Shown here: piece after piece, positions 43,351-53,600 of the stretch
Numbering within the stretch: position 1 is the first letter of the stretch
Layout of the letters: each line of letters starts with the position of its first letter
Source of the DNA: Prorocentrum cordatum
Lineage: Eukaryota > Sar > Dinophyceae > Prorocentrales > Prorocentraceae
DNA: 64,000 nt
Assembly: GCA_963575745.1 (NCBI GenBank)
Contig: CAUYUJ010016282.1
Location: 1,071,372-1,135,371 of the forward strand
Direction of reading: 5' to 3'
The notes under the pieces: generated by a model
Databases searched by the model: none
Told to the model about the DNA's origin: nothing
What the model saw: only the letters and a program-made list of their open reading frames with translations
Made by a program: the position numbers and the translations under genes

Positions 43351-43560
43351 CTAGGCCTCCTAGATGGGGTCGGAGTAGATGGGGCCAAAGGATCGCGCCG
43401 CATCGGCGATGCATCGGCGATGCATCGGCGATGCGGTTCGATGCGGAGCCCGATTTTCTCCACGCCGACGTCGCTATCGATGAGACATCGCCGATGCATT
43501 GGCGATGCGGCGCGATCCTCCGAGCACATCTACGCGGACCCCATCGAGGAGGCCTCTACG
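43351..43560. mobile_element. Palindromic element, family H copy 2
   Basis: The left arm TAGGCCTCCTAGATGGGGTC continues through GGATCGCGCCGCATCGGCGA. The right arm GCGATGCGGCGCGATCCTCC ends GACCCCATCGAGGAGGCCTC. The arms are about 80 bp each and imperfectly inverted, around GGAGCCCGATTTTCTCCACG. Confidence 0.75.
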
Positions 43561-43646
43561 TTTGCAGTGCCCCCTGGTGCTCCCGGTCCTCCTTCTCCTT
43601 CGCACTCATGGGATCGGGTCGGGCGAAAGGGGGGGGGGGATTGGGA

Positions 43647-43815
43647 CTAAGTCGGGCCTGTCCCTCTACAGGAGGGATCTTCAAAAGTAGTTTTAGAATA
43701 GTCTGGGGACGATATTTCGATTATTTTTGAACATAAATATTTTGGGGGGAGTATGTTTTGCGTCCTCTTGATTCTTCGCCCAAAATCCCCCTGTAGGGAG
43801 ACAGGCCCGACCTAA
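43647..43815 (+). mobile_element. Family A MITE-like element, copy A11
   Basis: 169 bp, CTAAGTCGGGCCTGTCCC to ACAGGCCCGACCTAA, with AATAGTCTGGGGAC. Flanks GATTGGGA (43639-43646) and GACTGGGA (43816-43823) differ at one base. Confidence 0.82.
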
Positions 43816-44127
43816 GACTGGGACTCGGTGGGGGGGGTCACAGAACTGGCTGCGTGCAGCTGGCTGCAGCGCCGCCGCCCAGCGCTTTCCCCGATGCATC
43901 GGTGCCTCTGGCGCCGGGAGGCGCCAGGAAAACCAGCAACACGCAGCCCGTTTCAGAGGCGACGATGGGGGCGAACAGCCGAGGGGAGAGCAACACACGT
44001 ACTCAGGTGCGCCGATGAATGGTGTCTTCGACAAGGCTCCCGGGCGAGTGCGTGGAATGCCCGCCCCTGGGCTATTCGCCCCGATCGTCGCCTCCGACCG
44101 TTCGCCAACCCACCTCCGGTATCCCCT
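43816..44127. other. Intergenic, nothing recognised
   Basis: Short GC-rich stretch with small palindromes (GCGCCGGGAGGCGC). Confidence 0.4.
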
Positions 44128-44275
44128 CCCCCGCGCCCCCGCGCACGCCCCGCGGGAGCCCGCGAAGGTGGCCGCGGTGGCGCCACGGGGCAGCCCCGCG
44201 GGAGCCGCGCGCTCGCTCCGCTCCGTTTTGGGGCGCTCCGGGAGCTCACGAGAGTCCACCCCCCGAGCCGACGAT
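44128..44275 (+). repeat. GC-rich duplicated block G, copy 1
   Basis: About 148 bp nearly identical to 46358-46505: GCGCCCCCGCGCACGCCCCG, then GGGGCAGCCCCGCGGGAGCC and GAGTCCACCCCCCGA. Open in several frames. Confidence 0.85.
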
Positions 44276-44706
44276 CCTCAGGACGTGTGTTACAAGGTCC
44301 GGCTTGAATAAGGAACACTTACTTTTCAAGAGGGGCTCGGTCGTTCCTTTGGTTTGCATGCGTTCCGCTACCTTTTTTGCGGCGAGTCCCCCTGGTGCTT
44401 ACTTGGAAAAAAGGGGCTTCGTTCCTTATTTATCGTTCCTTAGGTCAGGCCGAATACTGTACAGTCGACCCGCATAGTAAGGATAGGCATCCCTCCCAAG
44501 GATTGCCTGGCATCCTTGCCTCCTGGGTCCATCCTTCGCCGCTTTCGCTGGCCGCGCCCCGCTCGAAACGCTTCGAAATGGGCGTCCAAGGCCCTTGCAT
44601 CCTTATCGCGCATCCTTACTATCCTGGTCGAGTGTAGGCCAAGGCGCAATGGGTGTTGACCCCGAATTCGGCTTCACCGATAGGTCATAACACCGCCCGT
44701 GTCGCA
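44276..44706. other. Intergenic, nothing recognised
   Basis: No motif found on either strand. Confidence 0.4.
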
Positions 44707-44906
44707 TGTCGGCTGCGAGCGAGGGTGCGGAGTGAGAAGGAGATGGTCCTTCAGAGGTCTCGGAAGTTCCCTGGCCCTCTGAGGAGTGTTCTGAGCCTTC
44801 CGAAGACACATAACACCTCCCAGAAGGCCGGGAGGCCTTCTGAGAAGCCCCGCCGCCCTTTGAGAAGGCCTGCTGTTCTCACTTCCTCCCCTCGCACGCC
44901 GCCGAG
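44707..44906. mobile_element. Foldback family F, copy 5
   Basis: Arms GTCGGCTGCGAGCGAGGGTG and CCCTCGCACGCCGCCGA. Inside are CCTCTGAGGAGTGTTCTGAG and AGGCCTTCTGAGAAGCCCCG. Confidence 0.7.
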
Positions 44907-46357
44907 TATGGGAGGGTCTCGAAGGACAGCCATACGCTGGCGCTCTGGAGTCGGACTGGGCCAGGACAAGGATGAATCCGTTCCACAGCGTTCCGGAACG
45001 CTCTGAGAAGGCGGTGGCGTTCGAGACACCCTCAGGAGAATCGAGAGACCGCAGAGATTCTCCACTGGCCCCCACCTGGCTCTGTCCTCGCCCTGGCTCT
45101 GTCTCCCCCGGGTCCTGGCCTTCCTCGGCCTCGTCCTCGTCCTCGTCCTCGTCCTCCTCCTCCTCGTCCTCGTGCTCGTGCTCGTGCTCTTCCTCGTCGT
45201 CGCCGTCGCCGTCGCCGCCGCCGTGGCGCCTCGCCCGGGCCCCGGCCGCGGCCGCGGCCGCCAGGGCCAGCAGCACGGCCGCGCCGTGGAGCTGCTGCGC
45301 CTGGCCTGCGGCGCCGGCGCCCCGCCCCCGGGCGACGCGGCGCGCCGCCCCCGCGCGGGGCCGCGCCCGGGGCCGGGGCGGGGCTCGCTCTTCGGGAGCC
45401 TCGAGACGGGAGGAGGAGGAGGAGGAGGAGGAGGAGGAGGAGGAGGAGGAGGAGGAGGAGGGCGGGGCAGGAAGGATCTGGAAGAGAGGTGGGGAGGGAA
45501 GCAGGATCAGGAGGATGAGGGGAAGGATGTGGAGAAGGAGGAGGATACTGAGATTGGAGGGTGGTAGGGGATCGGAAGAGGTGTGGTAGGACCGGTCGGG
45601 TGGGTGGGAAAGGGATCGGGAGCCTCGAGACGGGGGTCAGTGCACACGGGGGTCAGCCAGGGCACCAGATCCTGCAGGATCCTGCGAAGATCCCCGCTGG
45701 CTGACCCGGGCTAGCGAGCCGCTCGTGGCCGCGAGGCGGCCGCGCATATTGGTTGTCCCGGGTTTGCGAAGATCTGCGTTGATTTTTGTTTCTTGCATTG
45801 CAGTTTTTGGTTTCCTGCTGACCCGGGTTTGGATTGACCTGGGTCAGAAGATCCCCGACTTCTCATTCCCCCGACTCGAGTCGATCCGACTTCGACGGCT
45901 TCCGATCTCGATGCGACTTGGAATCTGGGCCATTTCGGTGTGGACTCCGAGGCCTTGTCGGAGGCTCACTGGCCTGCCGATGCCCGCCGAGTCGACTTCT
46001 CTCGGCTGGGCCGCCGATTTCCGCCGATCCGATTCATTTCGACCGCGGATCCGACTTGTCGATTCGATTCTGGGCTCTCCTGCCAGGAGGGAGGGATCGA
46101 CCGATGAAGCAAATGAAGAACAACTCACGTGTGGGATCGATCAAAATCGACGAGGTATCGACGAGGGGCATCGATCGATGAGAATCGGGGCATCCATCGA
46201 GTGGTCGATCGCTGGGGCGCAGCGCTACCTCGAGGAAGGCAAGACGGCCCCGCGCGCGCCGCGCCCAGGCCAGGATGGGGGAATCGATCGGGGGCAGCCT
46301 GGGTTTTGCCGGGCGGGTGGTGATGGGTCGGGCCCTCGCCAGCACGGATCCCCCCCC
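44907..46357. other. Intergenic, Ala/Arg/Gly-rich shadows and GGA tract
   Basis: 45,125-45,195 is (CTCGTC)-rich and 45,411-45,462 is GGA. A small inverted repeat CAGCCAGGGCACCAGATCC / GATCCCCGCTGGCTG surrounds GATCCTGCAGGATC at 45,652-45,705. No domain recognised in the frames at 45172-45567 or 45725-46582. Confidence 0.35.
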
Positions 46358-46505
46358 CCCGCGCCCCCGCGCACGCCCCGCGGGAGCCCGCGAAGGTGGC
46401 CGCCGTGGCGCCACGGGGCAGCCCCGCGGGAGCCGCGCGCTCGCTCGGCTCCGTTTTGGGCGCGCCAGGAGCTCACGGGAGTCCACCCCCCGAAGCCGAC
46501 GATCC
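46358..46505 (+). repeat. GC-rich duplicated block G, copy 2
   Basis: It matches 44128-44275 with only a handful of changes. It is followed immediately by a family A left end. Confidence 0.85.
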
Positions 46506-46508
46506 ATA

Positions 46509-46739
46509 AGTCGGGCCTGTCCCTCAGGGGGATTGGCCCGACTTCGCCCCTAGAGGGACCGTCGACTACTGCAGGGACCTAGAGGAACACGACTTTTGTT
46601 CTGTCCTTTTAAAGTAAAATATTCCCCCTGTAGAGTCTACAGGGGATATATTTTATTTTTGCCCATTTGGGGGGTATGTTTTGAGTATTTCTTTTTTTTC
46701 GCCCAAAATCCCCCTGTAGGTGGACACGCCCGACTTCAG
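46509..46739 (+). mobile_element. Family A copies, rearranged
   Basis: A minimal pair of ends (ATAAGTCGGGCCTGTCCC...GGCCCGACTTCG) at 46511-46545 is followed by a partial copy from 46,621 (ATTCCCCCTGTAGAG) to a right end GGACACGCCCGACTTCAG. Confidence 0.6.
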
Positions 46740-47202
46740 ATTATCCTCAGTCGGGCCATCGCAACCATGGATCACGGGGTCGTGGATTAGCGGCGGGTCC
46801 CGTTCCCAGGGGGGAGGTCGCGGATTCCCGCCGCCGAGCGAGGCAGCATTGGCCGCCTCTTGGTGAGGGCACCTCCCCCGCTCCATGGATTTGGCGACCG
46901 CGCGCCAGATCCATGGATCGCTAATCCAGGCTCGCGCGCCCCCGATGATAGGGGGTGGCCCAAATCGGGGGTGAAGAAGAAGGCCCTAAAGGGGCCCTCT
47001 CGGGCCCCTTGTGGGTACCAGCTGGCTCCAGAAGAGGCCCTGAGGGGCCCCTTTGAGGGATCGATCGACGAGGAGCAGGATGTTTGCCATCCGTGGCAAG
47101 CCAAGCTGCCAACAGCGGAGAGCCATGCACAGAAGACACCCTGCTTGCCTCCAGGGTGGCCTGGGTCTCTTCGGCGTCGACGGCTTTGCCATGGAGAGCG
47201 TG
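46740..47202. other. Intergenic, nothing recognised
   Basis: No gene. Frames on both strands lack domains. Confidence 0.4.
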
Positions 47203-47372
47203 ATTCAAGAGGGGCAAACACACAGACATAATTCATCCTCGATTCCCCCGGAAACTAATTGGGAAAGTATGGGAAGTGGCGGGGAAGACACAATCCCAGA
47301 AAATATGGGAACATATGGTGAATCCTGTTATTTGTGTGTATTCATTTGTGTGTCCCAGGGCCCCTTCAGTGA
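47203..47372 (+). repeat. Dispersed repeat family C, copy 4
   Basis: CAAGAGGGGCAAACACACAG, then GGGAAAGTATGGGAAGTGGC and GTGTGTCCCAGGGCCCCTTC. Confidence 0.7.
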
Positions 47373-47515
47373 TGCTCCCACGCCAGAGCTCAGTGGACGC
47401 CGTGAGATCGATCGGGGGCAGCCTTCACTTCAGAGGAGGCACACGGTAGGTTCGCGTCGTGTCGACGCGGCGACCACCCAGCGCGGGCGTTCAGGGTTGC
47501 ACGCCGCTAGTGTTA

Positions 47516-47674
47516 AGTCGGGCCTGTCCCTCTACAGGTGGAATCTTCAATAATTGTAAACAAGAGTCTGGGGACGGTTTTTTCTACCATGTTTGATTCT
47601 TTTGGGGTATTGATTGCATATGTTTTATATTTCGTCCACAGTCCCCTTCCTTGTAGGGGGACATGCCCGACCTA
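47516..47674 (+). mobile_element. Family A MITE-like element, copy A13
   Basis: 159 bp, TTAAGTCGGGCCTGTCCC to ACATGCCCGACCTAA. The flanking 8-mers CGCTAGTG and TCCTCGTG match at 5 of 8 positions, a decayed duplication. Confidence 0.78.
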
Positions 47675-47679
47675 ATCCT

Positions 47680-48427
47680 CGTGGCCCATAATCGTCCAAC
47701 ATTGAACGCTCTGGCGACCGAGAGGCCGCCGATCGTTCCACGTTGAGCGATCCACGTGGTGTCAGAAACCGCGCCCAAGTCGACACGGCACGGACCTGCC
47801 GCACCCGTGCCGCTGCCTTCCGCCCGTCCTTTCCGGTTGGAGCCTCGTGGGGGGCCCTCGTCGCCACAACTGGATGCGCCTCGGAATCCTAGTCAGAACG
47901 CGCCCCGAGGAGGAGGCGGGGGAGGAGGAGGAGGAGGAGGAGGAGGAGGAGGAGGAGGAGGAGGAGGAGGAGGAGGAGGTGAAGGAGGAGGAAAACGAGG
48001 AGGAGGAGGAAAAGGAGAAGAAGACGGGAGAGGAGGAGGAGCACTGCGAAGCGGAGGAGGACGAGGACCACGAGGAGGTGTACGACGAATACAAGGAGGA
48101 GCGCGGCGAGCAGGAGAGGAGCAAGAACACAAAATCAAAGGAGGAGGTCGATGACGAGGTAGAAGATGAAGCGAACGAGGAGGAAGACAACGACGTGGAG
48201 GAAACACACCAGGAGCATGATGAGGATGTCGTATGAGGAGGGGGCGGCGGGGAGGGGTGATATGAGGAGATACAGAAAAACGAGAGAGAAGAGGGAAAGG
48301 AAACAAATGAGGAGAGGGAGGGGGACCGTGAGGATGTCGAGGAGGAGGATGTCGAGGAGGAGGGGCGGGAGGAGGAAAGACGGGGCAGTCTGGAGGAGGA
48401 GGAGGAGGAGGAGGTGCACTGGAAGGG
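47680..48427. other. GGA-rich flank left of the copia element
   Basis: A GGA/GAG tract at about 47,905-47,985 is followed by purine-rich DNA. The frame at 47847-48236 is Glu-rich (EEEEHCEAEEDEDHEEVYDE), probably a product of the tract. It ends in GGTGCACTGGAAGGG at the LTR. Confidence 0.5.
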
Positions 48428-48548
48428 TGTGATCGATGGGCACACCCGTTAAATATAGGTTCAGCACTTAGAGGGCGAGTCCAGTTCTGACAGTGATTCG
48501 CCCTATGGCTCAAGGGATAAACATCTGCCTTCTCCTCCTGCTGCCACA
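48428..48548 (+). repeat. 5' LTR, 121 bp
   Basis: TGTGATCGATGGGCACACCC to CTCCTCCTGCTGCCACA. An AT-rich motif GTTAAATATAGG lies about 20 bp in and may serve as core promoter. Very short for an LTR. Confidence 0.95.
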
Positions 48549-48550
48549 GT

Positions 48551-48567
48551 TGGTAGCGGAGCGCGGT
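48551..48567 (+). promoter_or_regulatory. Primer-binding site, initiator-Met tRNA type
   Basis: TGGTAGCGGAGCGCGGT begins two bases after the LTR. Its start resembles the initiator-methionine tRNA primer sites of many copia elements (TGGTATCAGAGC) with two differences. Minus-strand DNA synthesis would be primed here. Confidence 0.65.
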
Positions 48568-48683
48568 CTCGGCAGGTGGCCATGGGCGACGGCGGGCATC
48601 CTTGATCGGTGCGCCCGGCCTTTGCTCGCGAGCCACTGCCGCGGCTGCGCTCAGCGCATTGGGAAGTGTGGGGATCCACGGCG

Positions 48684-50615
48684 ATGCCCGACGACGGAGT
48701 GACGGGCGAGAGAGGCACCACTCCTGGCGACGGTGAGCGAGGCGGCGGGAGCGCGGACAGCGCGGCGTCTCCGGGGCCGACGTCAGGAGTGACCCCTGAG
48801 CTCCTGGAGCTGGTGAAGAAGTTAGTCGCCACGACTATGAGGGAAAACCAGTCCCAGGAGTCTCAGGCAGCAGGACGGCAGACATGGAGCGGCTTGAACG
48901 AGCCCAGCATCGATCCGTGGTCCACTCAGGACCCATGGTCGCAGGCCCGGCAAGGCTGCGGGACCCAGGAGTCTCAGGCAGCCGGCTCGGCGGGCGACGG
49001 CTCGAACCAGCAGCAGGATCAGAAGAACGGCGAGGCAGCTTGGCGCTGGAGCGGCGAGTGGGTTGCGGGCAGCCAGAGCGCCGGCGGCTGGGGTGCCGGC
49101 GACTGGCGAGCAGCCGACCCGAGCTGGCCAGGCCAGCAGTGGAGCGGCGGCGGATGGCAGCGCGGGGACTACTCGGATCCGCCCGCCTTCCCGGGCTGGG
49201 CACACTACCGAGGGTGGCGCAAGGCCGTCCGCCGCTGGGACAAGAGCGCCGACGTCGCGGTCTGGCGCCGGGCCGAGCGCTTCCTCAAGCTATTCGACTG
49301 GACAATGCAATCCAAGTTCGACGACGCTCCCGAGGCTGATCTCTCGGGTCCGGGCTGGCTGGACATCCTCATAGGGCGCATGGACATCATGGCCGGGGAG
49401 CGCGAAGGAGATGATCTCCGTCGCGCGGGAAGGAAGGCCCTCTTCGAGGCCACCCGCGAGGCCAAGGAGACCCTCACGGCCTACGCGTGCCGGCGCGAGG
49501 CCCAGCTGCTGAAGGCAGAGGGGCGCGACCTTTGGATGTCACCCAAGCTCAAAGGACAGTTTCTAGAAGAAGGTGCAGCGCTCTCGGCTCAGGGCGCCCA
49601 GAACCTTCGTACACTTACGCAAGGACGACTGGACTATGACAACGTGGCGCGGGCACTGAGACAGATGGACGCCTGCGGATCGGAGCGGCTGCTACCAGGG
49701 GCTCGCGGAGCGAGCGCCAACCTGGCTTCCAGTACTGAGGGCTTCGGTTCGGGCGCTGACGTAGGACCCAGTGGCAGTGCAGCTCACTCCTTCCCTTCCG
49801 CTCCGGTCGACGGTGGCGGGGGTGGTTACGACCAGGAGTCCGACGGCGAGATCGAGTCCTACGACTACTACGACGAGGACGAGGGATACGACGAGGACCT
49901 CGACGAGACGGCACTCCTGGCCGAGATAGACGATCTCAACCTCACCGAGGACCAGGTCGACGACGCCCTGGTCATGCTCACCAACGACCGGTCTTGGAAG
50001 CAGAATAAAGAGCTCAAAAGGGCCGCCAAGCGCGACAGGGAGTACTTCGGAGGCAAAGCCGGTGGCGATCGTATCCAGCCTCCACCTCGGGCCCATCCTG
50101 CCGGGCGAGGCCGGAAAGGAGACCGAGGGCGAGGCAAGGGACAAGGTCGCGGCCGCGGGTTCAAGCCGAAGTTGTCGCTCCAGCAGCTGATGAGGGTCAC
50201 GAAGTGCAAGAACTGCGACAAGAAGGGTCACTGGAGCAGGGAGTGCCCGGAGCCCCCCAGGGGCCGGACGAGTGCCCCCTCGGGGCGCAAGGTGCTCAAC
50301 GGCTACTCGTTCGAGGGGCGCACGACCGACTCCAACGACTGGCGCAGCCTGTCCTGTCCCAGCTGGGAGGAGGCCGAGGATGAGCTCGGCTCCAGCGAAG
50401 TCTACCTGGTCGCCAGGTCGACGCAGGGGCTTGTGGACCCCGGTGCCGGCAGCGATCTTGTCGGACTGGAGGCACTGAATCGAGAGTCACAGGCCCTGGC
50501 TAGTCTCGGGATGTGCTTTGAAGTCGTTCCCAGGCAGCATCGCAAGCCTAGGGCGGCGCACGGAGTGGGAGGTGCCGCCACTGTGCTTGCCTCGATATTT
50601 CTCCGATGTGCCTAG
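48684..50615 (+). CDS. gag: copia gag with zinc knuckle and start of protease
   Basis: The frame is open from before 48609; the first ATG is at 48684, giving 643 codons. The N-terminal third is Gly/Gln/Trp/Ser-rich. The capsid-like helical region follows (WRRAERFLKLFDWTMQSKFD, then GWLDILIGRMDIMAG and YACRREAQLLKAEGRDLW), then an Asp/Glu/Tyr-rich acidic segment and a basic RGRG region. A zinc knuckle CKNCDKKGHWSREC (50205-50246) fits CX2CX4HX4C. The protease active site GLVDPGAGSDLVG (Asp codon 50436-50438) comes close to the end: the usual D-S/T-G triad is D-P-G here. The frame stops at 50615, but the rest of the protease (GGAFGIVETTVLEDNVPHIL) is in the -1 frame from about 50,600. This could be a programmed -1 shift or a one-base loss. 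Confidence 0.85.
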   Translation: MPDDGVTGERGTTPGDGERGGGSADSAASPGPTSGVTPELLELVKKLVATTMRENQSQESQAAGRQTWSGLNEPSIDPWSTQDPWSQARQGCGTQESQAAGSAGDGSNQQQDQKNGEAAWRWSGEWVAGSQSAGGWGAGDWRAADPSWPGQQWSGGGWQRGDYSDPPAFPGWAHYRGWRKAVRRWDKSADVAVWRRAERFLKLFDWTMQSKFDDAPEADLSGPGWLDILIGRMDIMAGEREGDDLRRAGRKALFEATREAKETLTAYACRREAQLLKAEGRDLWMSPKLKGQFLEEGAALSAQGAQNLRTLTQGRLDYDNVARALRQMDACGSERLLPGARGASANLASSTEGFGSGADVGPSGSAAHSFPSAPVDGGGGGYDQESDGEIESYDYYDEDEGYDEDLDETALLAEIDDLNLTEDQVDDALVMLTNDRSWKQNKELKRAAKRDREYFGGKAGGDRIQPPPRAHPAGRGRKGDRGRGKGQGRGRGFKPKLSLQQLMRVTKCKNCDKKGHWSRECPEPPRGRTSAPSGRKVLNGYSFEGRTTDSNDWRSLSCPSWEEAEDELGSSEVYLVARSTQGLVDPGAGSDLVGLEALNRESQALASLGMCFEVVPRQHRKPRAAHGVGGAATVLASIFLRCA

Positions 50616-53600
50616 GAGGAGCCTTCGGCATCGTTGAGACCACGGTGCTCGAGGACAATGTTCCTCACATCCTCAGTGTCAACTTGCTCGAGTTTCTGGG
50701 TGCAGTGATTGGTTTGCCGAAGAATGACATGAGTTTGGACACCCCAGAGCCCAAGGTCACTTTGACTCGTCTGGGGTCCGGGCACCGCATGGCCGAGATC
50801 GCACGTGCAGTCTCGGGGCCGTGGGAGGTCCCAGCCTCGGCTCTGAACAAGTACCCGTTTCTGTCACCTTCATCTTTTCAGGTTAGAGACCGGCAGGCAC
50901 CGAAGATGTTGGCAGACGGATCAGTGCAGCAGTACATCATCCTTCTCGTCATCATCTTAGCAAGGCACCCAGGACGTTTCAGAAGATCAAGGGCCAGGAC
51001 CAGGACCAGAGCGAGCCAGGACTTCGGGAACTTTCAGAAGATCGTAGGTGCGTTCCTGGCCACGGGGTTCCTGGGGATCTACGTGGTGCTCGCCCGGGTC
51101 GTTGAGAGGATCGGGGACCACTTCCAGCCGCGGGCTCAGCGAGCTTGTTCAGACCAGGTCCCGGGGGGTCTCAGACAAGCTAAGGTGAAGGGGGCCGAGG
51201 ACTACGACACCAGGGGAGGGGGCTTCGGAGCTCTCGAAGCCATCCAAGGCAAGAGGTCCGTAGCTACTTTAGGCTCAAGCCTGCGCGATCAGCTTTCAGC
51301 ACTTTGCCTCCGAGTTCGGAGGCTTTCTTCACAGTCAGCGGCGGCACTCAGCGGCCATGAGGATGGCGCTAGTGATGAAGACCCTGGTCCTCCTCTGGAT
51401 GTCGACCAGGGCGGCCGCCGGAAAGAAGAAGGGGCCAGGGGCGAAACAGGCTACCGAGGAGTTCCTTGCACGCCGCAACGTGGCACTCGCGGGCATCAGC
51501 TCGGACAGCGATCAGCCAGCAGATCAAGGCATGCCGCAGCCGCTTCCACCGCCTGGACCGTCCACCCAGGGGCCACTTGGACCGCAGGGCCAGTTCCAGG
51601 GTCCGGTGTTGTGGAATGCCGCGGCAGCGGCAGCCCAGTGGCCGCCTGCACCTCCAGCGGCACCGTCAACGGCACCAGTGGCGCCGACGATGACGCTGGG
51701 CACGGCGGCGGCGGCCGGCAACCCGAGCCGAGACATCGCCGAGCAGCCACCTCCCCCACCGCCGATAGCAGGAGCTCCAACCGCTCCGATGACGGTGGAC
51801 GGAGGGGCGGCCGCAGCCTCGGCATCATCGACTCAGACCGGGAAGCTCACAGGTCCAGCAGCAGGCAAGCCACCTCCCAAGCCGTTTCCCAAGGTGAGTC
51901 CGAACGAGCGTCCTCGCCCTCCCAGCGAGGTGCGCTACTACGGGAACCAGCGCGGGAGCGGGAGCAAGTGCACTCGTTGCGGAGAGCGTCTGACGTGGAT
52001 TCAGGCGGGGATCGGGCCAGCTGCGCCGCCAGCACAGCCTTCAGCAGCGCAAGCAGCCCGGGCGGCAGCGTCCTCAGCGGCACGCGCAGTGGAGATACTC
52101 CAGAACGATCCGGCATTCCAGGCAGGCGGGGCGGCACTAACGACGGTCAACAGCCTCAACACATTGATGCAGAGCCTGCAGTGGCAGCTGGGGGCACTAC
52201 CAGAGGGGCTTCGAGAACTCGACCGCGTCCAACAAGTGGTGGACCGCATGGTGGAGGTCGTGACGACGGCCCAGGAGCAGCCGACTCAAGTCCAAGAAGG
52301 ACTGCAACAAATCTATCAGAGCGTGGTGCACGTCAAGAAGAGCCTCGGGTTTCTGGAGGATCTGGCGGAGAACTTCGACGATATGCAGCAGCGGATCAAC
52401 GACATGGGGGACTCGTTGCGCAATGTCGAGGGATTAGTGAGCCAGCTCGGCAACATGATGCTGCAGATCGGGCATGCGGTGACCAGGATGGTGCATCTCC
52501 TGAATGCGCACTACCAGATGTCGACAGGAGGAGAGCCGGGGGTGAACAGCAGCGGGGCTTCGGGCAGCATGGAGCCCCAGCCTCCGCCTCCACCAGGACC
52601 GCCTCCTCCGGAGAGCAGTCAGGGCGGCCAGCCACCGGCCACCACGGAGACGACAACGACGCCAGTCAGTACCGAGACCACGACACCCACGGCCGACCGA
52701 ACGCTCGAAATCATTCCGGAGACGGAGGGGGATGCCAGTTGGGAGATCGCGAGCGACGCGGGAAGTCTCGAGCAGTAGTTCCCCCGGACGGGACATTTCC
52801 ACGAGAGTCTCGGCGAGGCGCGAAGGCGCAGTCGCCGGGCCTGACTAAGCACTTCTGTGGCTGTGCAGCCTCTGGCGGCGCCCGTAGCGCTGGTAAAAGC
52901 CAGCATCCCTCTCTTTCCTCATCCTCTTCTTTCGGTCCCGGAGACATGACCAGGGACCCGATCGAGCAAGAATGGCTCGACGGAGATTTATGGAATGACG
53001 ACCACGAGGTGTCGTGCGGTTCGCGGGTTCGGAAAGCGCTTGTCGAGGGAGCTTCCCGGGGGGGTTCGAATCGATTCAACGAGGGAGGTCCAGAGAGCTT
53101 CCCGTCCCGGGGTCGCTCCAAGGTGTCCTTTATGGAAGTCTTCTCCCCTCCTCGCATCGCCCCCGAAGTGGAGAAGTCCGGGGCTCCCCTCGGATCCAGG
53201 GCCAGCTGGGATATTAAGCAAGGTTGGGATGCCTCTCGGAAAAGTCACGCGAGGGAGCTCTGGAGGGTCATCCGGGAGGAGGCTCCCGAGGTCATATGGT
53301 TGTGCTCAGAGTGTCGTGCGTTTTCAGCGATCAATAGCCTTAACCGCGATCGCATGAACCCCGATGATTGGCATCGCTTGGTTTTGGCCGGGCTCCGAGA
53401 CTTGATCCTGTGCATGGAAATCGCTGAGTGCCAGGTGTCCCGGGGCCGCTACTTTGCTTTTGAGCACCCCCTCTACGCCACCTCGTGGAGGACCGAGGTG
53501 ATGCAGTGCGTGTTGTCTCTGCCAGGGGTCAAGCGTCTCAGAGTTGACATGTGTCGTTTTGGCCTGAATGTGGACGGTCGGGGGCTTAACAAGAAGCCTA

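Noticed and set aside
47847-48236. Acidic protein gene left of the copia element
   Set aside because: Same reason: a GAG-tract translation with no start support.
48500-48525. Full dinoflagellate spliced leader
   Set aside because: Only the last nine bases match; listed as a low-interest finding, not a feature.
48551-48567. tRNA gene at the start of the copia element
   Set aside because: Only a 3'-end complement is present next to the LTR; it is a primer-binding site.
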